A DNA stretch of 13,195 bases from Lachnospiraceae bacterium UBA7589 (GTDB lineage Bacteria; Bacillota; Clostridia; Lachnospirales; Lachnospiraceae), in NCBI GenBank assembly GCA_002476495.1, contig DLKL01000031.1:1-13195 (forward strand), given 5' to 3'. Positions within the stretch are counted from its first letter, which is position 1, and each line of letters starts with the position of its first letter. Shown piece by piece: positions 8,145 through 13,195 of this stretch. The notes under the pieces were generated by a model. That model did not search any database, was not told the origin of the DNA, and saw nothing but the letters and a program-made list of their open reading frames with translations. The translations under genes and the position numbers were made by a program.

Positions 8145-8187
8145 GATGTGAGTTTTTTGTAATTTTTTGTTTGATAGGAGTGTGTTT

Positions 8188-8760
8188 ATGAAAAAGAACA
8201 TTGAAATCAGATGGCATGGCCGTGGAGGACAGGGTGCAAAAACAGCTGCCCTTCTTCTGGCAGATGTAGCATTTAATACCGGCATGCATGTTCAGGGATT
8301 TCCCGAATATGGTCCTGAACGTATGGGGGCACCCATAACAGCCTATAACCGGATTGGTGCATCTCCTATACGGGTTCATTCCAATATATATAATCCTGAT
8401 TATGTAGTCGTTGTGGATGAGACTTTACTTCACTCTGTAGATGTAACCGCAGGACTCAAGGAAGACGGAGCAATTGTAATCAACACAACAAAGGAAAAAG
8501 AGGACATAATTCCACTTCTCGGTAATTATAAGGGGCAGGTATATATAATCGACGCTCACAAGGTTTCCATGGCAACACTCGGAAAATATTTTCCCAACTC
8601 TCCTATGCTTGCCGCAATTGTTAAGGTTGCAGACATTATGGATGAGGATGTGTTTATGTCCCAGATGGAGGCTTCTTATAAACACAAATTCGCAAAAAAG
8701 CCTGAAGTTATTGAAGGAAATATGAATGCGCTGAAAATGGCATTTAAGGAGGTGCGATAA
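8188..8760 (+). CDS. porC: 2-oxoacid:ferredoxin oxidoreductase, gamma subunit (pyruvate type likely)
   Basis: A 190-residue gamma subunit of the four-subunit pyruvate/2-ketoacid:ferredoxin oxidoreductase. The complex oxidatively decarboxylates a 2-oxoacid to acyl-CoA and CO2 while reducing ferredoxin in the cytoplasm; this subunit contributes the CoA-side domain. It begins with the family motif RWHGRGGQGAKTA (8-20) and has YGPERMGAP (41-49), both typical. Its length is normal. The ATG at 8188 is chosen over a TTG at 8167 because ATAGGAG lies 7 bases upstream and the conserved domain starts straight after it. It is the first gene of the operon; its stop codon overlaps the next start by one base (TAATG). 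The symbol follows the porCDAB convention (gamma is also called porG). Confidence 0.93.
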   Translation: MKKNIEIRWHGRGGQGAKTAALLLADVAFNTGMHVQGFPEYGPERMGAPITAYNRIGASPIRVHSNIYNPDYVVVVDETLLHSVDVTAGLKEDGAIVINTTKEKEDIIPLLGNYKGQVYIIDAHKVSMATLGKYFPNSPMLAAIVKVADIMDEDVFMSQMEASYKHKFAKKPEVIEGNMNALKMAFKEVR

Positions 8761-9068
8761 TGTCAAAGGCAACTGATATAACAACAATAAACGAGCATAG
8801 TCCTTACTATGACATTACTCCCGGCAACCAGATTTATGGCGGAGGTGGTGCGGTTGGCTTTAACACCGGTGAATGGAGGACAAAAACGCCTGTAATTAAT
8901 TGGGATAAATGTACACATTGTCTTTTGTGTGCACCTGTCTGTCCGGACAGCTCAATACCTGTCAAGGATGGAAGGCGGGAAGATTTTGACTACGATCACT
9001 GCAAGGGCTGTGGCATATGTGAAAGAGTCTGCAGCTTTGGCGCTATAACCATGAAGGAGGGTATTTAA
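8760..9068 (+). CDS. porD: 2-oxoacid:ferredoxin oxidoreductase, delta subunit (2x[4Fe-4S] ferredoxin-like)
   Basis: A 102-residue ferredoxin-like electron-transfer subunit. Two CxxCxxCxxxC motifs are complete: Cys51/54/57/61 and Cys81/84/87/91. By the usual crossed pattern each cluster takes three cysteines of one motif and the last of the other. The final Cys91 is followed by Ser, where many homologues have Pro; this is probably neutral. The N-terminal 45 residues are the extension usual for the delta subunit, which packs on the alpha/beta core. AAGGAGGTG precedes the ATG, and the start shares one base with the end of the gamma gene, so expression is coupled. It passes electrons from the TPP site and the beta-subunit cluster to external ferredoxin. 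Confidence 0.94.
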   Translation: MSKATDITTINEHSPYYDITPGNQIYGGGGAVGFNTGEWRTKTPVINWDKCTHCLLCAPVCPDSSIPVKDGRREDFDYDHCKGCGICERVCSFGAITMKEGI

Positions 9069-9069
9069 T

Positions 9070-10251
9070 ATGTCTATCCGTGAAAGAATGTCAGGCAACG
9101 AGGCTGTTGCCTATGCAATAAAACAGATTAACCCTGATGTTATGCCCGCCTTTCCTATTACACCATCTACCGAAATACCTCAGATGGTGTCAACCTACAT
9201 AGCAAATGGTGATATTGACACAGAATTTATTCCTGTTGAATCAGAGCACAGCTCTCTTTCAGCTACAATGGGGGCATCAGCAGCCGGAGCAAGAGCTTTA
9301 ACAGCCACCTCCTCCTGCGGTCTTGCATACATGTGGGAGGTTCTCTATGTGGCTGCCTCAGACAGACTGCCTATCGTACTTGCCCTTGTAAACAGAGCAC
9401 TTACAGGTCCAATAAATATAAACTGTGACCATTCGGACAGTATGGGAGCCAGAGATTCAGGCTGGATTCAGATATATGCAGAAAACAATCAGGAGGCCTA
9501 CGACAATTTTATCCAATCCTTTAGAATTGCAGAGCATCCTGATGTACGACTTCCGTTTATGGCATGTCAGGACGGATTTATTACAAGCCATGCCGTAGAA
9601 AATATTGAGCTTATTGAAGACGAAAAGGTTAAGGCTTTTGTAGGAGAATACAAGCCCGAAAATTACCTCCTGAACCCTGAAATGCCTATGGCAATCGGTC
9701 CTTATGCTACTTCACCGTTTTATATGGAAAGCAAAATGAACCAGAGAATTGCAATGCAAAACGCAAAAAATGTTATTCTCCGGGTAGCAGATGAATTTGA
9801 AAAAATATCAGGAAGAAAATATGGTTTCTTTGAAGAATATAAATTGGATGATGCTGATTATGCCATAGTCATTATAGGCTCAGCCGCAGGTACAACAAAG
9901 GATGCCATTGACCATTTAAGAGAACGCGGCATCAAGGCAGGTCTCTTAAAAATACGGGTATTCAGACCATTTCCGGGAGAAGAAATCGCAAAAGCTCTTT
10001 CCAATGTGAAGGCCGTTGCCATTCTGGACAGAGCAGAAAGTTTTTCGGCATACGGTGGTCCTTTGGGCTCAGAGGTCAAATCTGCATTGTTTGACGCAGG
10101 TCTTAGGATTATTGCAATCAACTATTTCTATGGTTTAGGCGGCCGTGATTATACTGTAGAGCTTGCCGCTTCTGTATATGAGGAGTTGGCCGATATAGTT
10201 GCCGGTAAAAAGGAAATTGAACAGTTCAAATATATCGGACTTAGAAAGTAA
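9070..10251 (+). CDS. porA: 2-oxoacid:ferredoxin oxidoreductase, alpha subunit
   Basis: A 393-residue alpha subunit containing the TPP pyrimidine-binding domain (about 1-230) and the transketolase-C-like domain (about 255-375). AFPITPSTEI (27-36) includes Thr31, expected near the substrate carboxylate, and NRALTGPINI has Arg109, the likely carboxylate-binding arginine by analogy with the single-chain pyruvate enzyme. NCDHSDSMGARDSGW (118-132) is also characteristic. GLLKIRVFRPFP (291-302) and YGLGGRD (354-360) mark the C-terminal domain. These features favour pyruvate, but related 2-ketoisovalerate enzymes are so similar that the substrate is not settled. The ATG lies one base after the delta stop, with GGAGG about 9 bases upstream. 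No defects are seen. Confidence 0.94.
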   Translation: MSIRERMSGNEAVAYAIKQINPDVMPAFPITPSTEIPQMVSTYIANGDIDTEFIPVESEHSSLSATMGASAAGARALTATSSCGLAYMWEVLYVAASDRLPIVLALVNRALTGPININCDHSDSMGARDSGWIQIYAENNQEAYDNFIQSFRIAEHPDVRLPFMACQDGFITSHAVENIELIEDEKVKAFVGEYKPENYLLNPEMPMAIGPYATSPFYMESKMNQRIAMQNAKNVILRVADEFEKISGRKYGFFEEYKLDDADYAIVIIGSAAGTTKDAIDHLRERGIKAGLLKIRVFRPFPGEEIAKALSNVKAVAILDRAESFSAYGGPLGSEVKSALFDAGLRIIAINYFYGLGGRDYTVELAASVYEELADIVAGKKEIEQFKYIGLRK

Positions 10252-10265
10252 CGGAGGAAAACGAG

Positions 10266-11198
10266 ATGGCATTTAATTTTAAAGAAGTAATGAACAAACC
10301 GGAACGTCTCGCTCCGGGACATAGAATGTGTGCCGGTTGCGGTGGCACAATCGCAGCCAGGACTGTCTTGAGAGCGCTTAAGCCGGAGGATAAAGCTGTT
10401 ATCGGAAATGCAACAGGTTGTATGGAGGTTTCCACATTCATGTACCCATATACTGCATGGACTGACAGCTATATGCATAATGCCTTTGCAAATGCAGGTG
10501 CTACCCTTTCCGGTATTGAGACAGCATACCATTCCATGAAAAAGAAGGGTAAGCTGGATGAAACATACAAATTCATCACCTTCGGCGGAGATGGCGGAAC
10601 CTATGATATAGGTTTTCAATCTCTTTCAGGAGCAATGGAGAGAAATCATGATCTGGTATATGTATGCTATGATAACGGAGCATATATGAATACAGGTATT
10701 CAACGTTCCTCTGCTACTCCAATGTATGCTGATACAACTACTACCCCTGTAGGCAAGAATTCAAACGGCAAAATGCAAAATCGTAAGGATCTGGCATCTA
10801 TCATAGCAAACCACGATATTCCTTATGTAGCACAATCAACACTAATAGGGACCATGAAGGATCTTTACGAAAAGGCCGAAAAAGCTATATATACCCCGGG
10901 AGCTGCATTTCTTAATATTATGGCACCATGTCCAAGAGGCTGGAGATATGACACCCCTGACATTATGAAGATTTGTAAGCTTGCTGTTGAAACCTGCTAC
11001 TGGCCTCTATTTGAGGTTGTTGAAGGCAAATGGATTCTCACCTATGAGCCCAAGAAGAAGCTTCCTATCGAAGATTTTCTAAAACCACAGGGTCGCTTTA
11101 AGCATCTCTTTAAACCTGAAAACGAAAATCTCCTTGTCCAATACCAGGAGGAGGTTGACAGACGCTGGGAAGACCTGCTTTTCAAATGTTCCAGATAG
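10266..11198 (+). CDS. porB: 2-oxoacid:ferredoxin oxidoreductase, beta subunit (TPP-binding)
   Basis: A 310-residue beta subunit that binds the diphosphate end of TPP with Mg2+ and a proximal [4Fe-4S] cluster. GGDGGTYDIG contains GDG at 108-110, and Asn137 in YDNGAYMNTG closes the classic GDG-Xn-N TPP motif. Candidate cluster ligands are Cys22 and Cys25 (CAGCG), Cys52 (ATGCMEV) and Cys212 (PCPRGW). KLPIEDFLKPQGRFKHL near the C-terminus is typical of the family. The length is normal. The start has GGAGG about 8 bases upstream and lies 14 bases after the alpha gene. As the last gene of the operon it is followed by the hairpin at 11206-11246. Together with gamma, delta and alpha it completes a functional-looking enzyme. 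Confidence 0.94.
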   Translation: MAFNFKEVMNKPERLAPGHRMCAGCGGTIAARTVLRALKPEDKAVIGNATGCMEVSTFMYPYTAWTDSYMHNAFANAGATLSGIETAYHSMKKKGKLDETYKFITFGGDGGTYDIGFQSLSGAMERNHDLVYVCYDNGAYMNTGIQRSSATPMYADTTTTPVGKNSNGKMQNRKDLASIIANHDIPYVAQSTLIGTMKDLYEKAEKAIYTPGAAFLNIMAPCPRGWRYDTPDIMKICKLAVETCYWPLFEVVEGKWILTYEPKKKLPIEDFLKPQGRFKHLFKPENENLLVQYQEEVDRRWEDLLFKCSR

Positions 11199-11205
11199 TA
11201 AAAAG

Positions 11206-11246
11206 GGAGCTGTCGCCTCAATTTTAATTGTTAAAGCGACAGCTCC
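11206..11246. terminator. Bidirectional hairpin terminator between convergent operons
   Basis: GGAGCTGTCGC (11206-11216) and GCGACAGCTCC (11236-11246) form a perfect 11-bp stem, and CAATTTTAATTG in the loop can add a second short stem. Read on the minus strand, the hairpin is followed by CTTTTT, a normal intrinsic terminator for the glycerate kinase run. Read on the plus strand, it follows the beta-subunit stop by 7 bases and is trailed by a weaker TCTCTTATTTT tract. The 11236-11246 arm is also coding: it makes up most of the last five codons (Glu-Glu-Leu-Ser-Leu) of the glycerate kinase. Confidence 0.85.
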
Positions 11247-12373
11247 TCTCTTATTTTCCCGGAAACTGTTTGTGTCAGATTTTTCATGGCATTTTCATTT
11301 TTCATAGCCTCATCAACAGACATTCCATTTCTTTCAACAGAATAAATTCTGTCAAATACTCCTGTTTCATATACAATCGCCTCATCTTCTACTATACCTG
11401 CAAAGGCAATAACCCTCTTATCATATTTTTTTGCAAGAGTTGCTATTGCATATGGTATTTTACCCATAATACTCTGCCTGTCCATTTTTCCTTCTCCCAC
11501 TATTACCAGATCAGAAGCTTTGATATAATTCTCAAGTCCTGTTTCGTGAATCACTACCTTTGCTCCAGACAAAAGCTTCGCATTAAGAAACATCAGAAAT
11601 GCGTAGCCCAACCCTCCGGCTGCCCCGGTTCCGGGTGTAAAACGATCATAGCGTAAATTTAATGTTTTTTCTTCCACCAGGTTTGCGAATTCATTCATCC
11701 ACGAATCCATATCATCAACCATTGCAGAAGATGCACCCTTTTGCGGAGCAAAAATTCTGCTACAGCCATTTTCTCCAACCAGAGGATTATCCACATCACA
11801 AATGACCCAAAAATCACATTGATATAGTTTTCCAGGTACACTTAAATTAGAAAAATTTGAGATATTTTTTAATGATTTTGCGCCATATTTCACATTTTTC
11901 GACTCTTTATATGTGAAATCAAAGCCAAGCGCATTAAGCATACCTATACCACAGTCATTGGTTGCACTTCCTCCCAATCCGATAATAAATTTTTTGCAGC
12001 CTTCATTCATTGCATGTAAAATCATCTCTCCAACACCATATGTTGTGGTATTAAGTGGATTTCTTAATTCTTCATTAACCAATGTAAGACCTGCTGCCTC
12101 GGCAATTTCAATTATAGCTGTTTCGTCATTTACAATTACATACTTTGACAGAATATCCTTGCCAAGGGGACCTTTCACCCTAAGACTAATGGTTTTAACC
12201 TTTTTGCCATAGGTAAGAGCCTCTATGGTTCCCTCACCACCATCTGCTACAGGTATGACAGTTACATTATGCTCCGGCATATTCAACTGTTCTATACCGG
12301 TTTTTACAGCCAACCCAGCTTCATATGATGTCATGCTCCCCTTAAAGGAATCCATCCCTATTATTATATTCAA
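11231..12373 (-). CDS. Glycerate kinase (GlxK/GarK family)
   Basis: A 380-residue cytoplasmic ATP-dependent kinase of the GlxK/GarK family (glycerate kinase type 1), whose members mostly turn D-glycerate into 2-phosphoglycerate and feed lower glycolysis. Family motifs are all visible: DSFKGS (8-13), PVADGGEGT (41-49), GLGGSATND (132-140), DVDNPL (193-198), APQKG (209-213), GTGAAGGLG (248-256) and GEGKMDRQS (293-301). Length is normal. The start codon is TTG at 12373, preceded by AGGAG 9 bases upstream. The first ATG (Met7) lies inside the conserved first strand before DSFKGS, so starting there would remove it. It follows the Dabb gene by 15 bases and is last in its run. Its final codons form one arm of the shared terminator. 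Whether it serves glycerate catabolism or serine-linked metabolism cannot be told here. Confidence 0.94.
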   Translation of the reverse strand: MNIIIGMDSFKGSMTSYEAGLAVKTGIEQLNMPEHNVTVIPVADGGEGTIEALTYGKKVKTISLRVKGPLGKDILSKYVIVNDETAIIEIAEAAGLTLVNEELRNPLNTTTYGVGEMILHAMNEGCKKFIIGLGGSATNDCGIGMLNALGFDFTYKESKNVKYGAKSLKNISNFSNLSVPGKLYQCDFWVICDVDNPLVGENGCSRIFAPQKGASSAMVDDMDSWMNEFANLVEEKTLNLRYDRFTPGTGAAGGLGYAFLMFLNAKLLSGAKVVIHETGLENYIKASDLVIVGEGKMDRQSIMGKIPYAIATLAKKYDKRVIAFAGIVEDEAIVYETGVFDRIYSVERNGMSVDEAMKNENAMKNLTQTVSGKIREELSL

Positions 12374-12388
12374 GCTTTATCACTCCTG

Positions 12389-12691
12389 CTAAATCTTGTA
12401 ATCCATACACATCCTTACCTTTGTATATGGTCTCACATATGTATTTGCTACCTCAACATGGGCAGGATGAACAGAATAACCCTTTAGTGCTTCCTCACTA
12501 TCCAACGTAGAATCAAGCATTACATCTGCATTAGAGCTTTCAAGCCCCTCAATATTCACCTTAAGCTCCGTAAGTCCGGGGACTACTCCTACAAGGGCTT
12601 CAAGCTTTTCCTTCATGTTCGTTTTTATTTTAAGCTTTTCTTCTGCAGTCTTTGAGTCATCAAGCTGCCATAAAATCACATGTTTAACCAT
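12389..12691 (-). CDS. Dabb (stress-responsive alpha/beta barrel) domain protein
   Basis: A 100-residue protein matching the Dabb fold, a small dimeric alpha/beta barrel. MVKHVILWQL at the N-terminus and YSVHPAHVEVA (about 72-82) are typical signature regions. Biochemical roles of stand-alone bacterial members are mostly unknown; some homologues bind or cyclise small molecules, so no reaction is assigned. Two ATGs compete: the one at 12697 leaves only one base after AAGGAG, whereas the one at 12691 has 7 bases and fits the domain start, so 12691 is preferred. It lies 13 bases after the phosphatase gene and 15 before the glycerate kinase gene, probably in one transcript. Confidence 0.85.
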   Translation of the reverse strand: MVKHVILWQLDDSKTAEEKLKIKTNMKEKLEALVGVVPGLTELKVNIEGLESSNADVMLDSTLDSEEALKGYSVHPAHVEVANTYVRPYTKVRMCMDYKI

Positions 12692-12704
12692 ATCCATACT
12701 CCTT

Positions 12705-13168
12705 TCAATATCCCAAATATTTCAAAAATGCCGATATGCCCTCTAATATATCATCATATGTATCATCAAAGTTTCCGGTATACCAGGGATCGGCAATATT
12801 TCCCCCTCTTTCCGTATATGACAGGAGACGTTTTATCTTATTATCCGGATCACCGCCGATTATTCTAATACTATTTCTTACATTTGCCTCATCCATACAC
12901 AGCAGATAATCATACCAGTCATAATCAGCTTTTTTAACTGTACTGCATATTTGCCGGTACAGTCAATCCCTTTTTCACTTAATTTTTTCTTCGCCGGCGG
13001 ATATACAGGATTTCCCTTATCCCCCCAGATTTCCTCGCTGCTTGTTGCAGCAGATGCAATATGGAATTCCTGTGCTATCCCTCTTTTGTTGACCATATCC
13101 TTTAACATATATTCTGCCATTGGGGATCGGCAGATATTGCCGTGGCAGATAAATAGGATTTTTATCAT
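12705..13168 (-). pseudogene. Low-molecular-weight protein-tyrosine phosphatase, split by a one-base frame change at A_AAA_AAG
   Basis: The first frame encodes CHGNICRS (8-15) with nucleophile Cys8 and Arg14 of the C-x5-R-S phosphatase loop. It then departs from family sequence after residue 80 and stops at 12878. The second frame supplies the rest, including GGDPDNKI and DPWYTGNFDDTYDD with the general acid Asp127. Joining the two by a -1 shift after AAG (12931-12929) restores family-like ADYDWYDYLLCMDEANVRN and a 154-residue protein of normal length. All catalytic residues are then present. The change lies in a run of six A (12930-12935); one more A would restore the frame. It may be a sequencing error, a real mutation or -1 programmed frameshifting. 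The ATG at 13168 has a modest GAGG 10 bases upstream and starts directly at the conserved domain; the frame could extend to 13186 but lacks a site there. The family dephosphorylates phosphotyrosine proteins, often in capsule or spore control. Confidence 0.85.
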
Positions 13169-13195
13169 TGTTGCATAACCTCGCATTTCTTAGTT

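Noticed and set aside
10149..10619. Minus-strand open frame of 156 codons across the alpha/beta junction
   Set aside because: It is antisense to two intact oxidoreductase genes and shows no domain-like sequence.
11228..11656. Plus-strand open frame of 142 codons opposite glycerate kinase
   Set aside because: It begins in the terminator hairpin and is antisense to conserved kinase motifs; there is no coding evidence.
12878..12896. The two phosphatase halves as separate genes, the second starting at ATG 12896
   Set aside because: That ATG corresponds to an internal conserved Met of the family, the 11 codons before it in the same frame also match the family, and no ribosome site precedes it.

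Overview
The window looks like a chromosomal segment of a low-GC, strictly anaerobic Firmicute, most likely a Clostridia member close to Lachnospiraceae. The signs are A/T-rich intergenic DNA, strong AGGAGG-type ribosome binding sites, TTG start use, a ferredoxin-linked 2-oxoacid oxidoreductase, and a 7TM-PAS hybrid histidine kinase beside a tandem receiver protein. This placement is inference from gene style. No rRNA, tRNA, CRISPR array, insertion sequence or phage gene was found.

Left part (about 104-7903, all minus strand): a five-gene operon-like run read right to left. It encodes a 122-residue single-pass membrane protein, a 490-residue membrane-anchored protein with a helical repeat-like domain, an aconitase-superfamily hydratase, a two-receiver response regulator without output domain, and a hybrid sensor kinase (7TM, PAS, HisKA, HATPase, REC, Hpt). 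Two junctions overlap by about 8 bases and the other gaps are 20-29 bases, so the genes are probably co-transcribed. A promoter with extended -10 lies upstream (7964-7992). The run joins a metabolic enzyme, two surface proteins of unknown function and a phosphorelay without a local DNA-binding output. It is the most system-like part of the window.

Middle (7904-8187): a divergent intergenic region with one recognisable promoter in each direction and two inverted repeats that could be operators.

Right-centre (8188-11198, plus strand): a compact four-gene operon for a four-subunit pyruvate/2-ketoacid:ferredoxin oxidoreductase, in the order gamma, delta (2x[4Fe-4S]), alpha, beta (TPP). The set looks complete and intact.

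Right part (11231-13168, minus strand): a low-molecular-weight protein-tyrosine phosphatase broken by a one-base frame change, a Dabb-domain protein and a glycerate kinase. The frame change sits exactly on an A_AAA_AAG heptamer, the classic bacterial -1 slippery sequence. It could be a homopolymer error, a genuine mutation or programmed frameshifting. The glycerate kinase run and the oxidoreductase operon converge on one strong hairpin (11206-11246), one arm of which encodes the last codons of the glycerate kinase.
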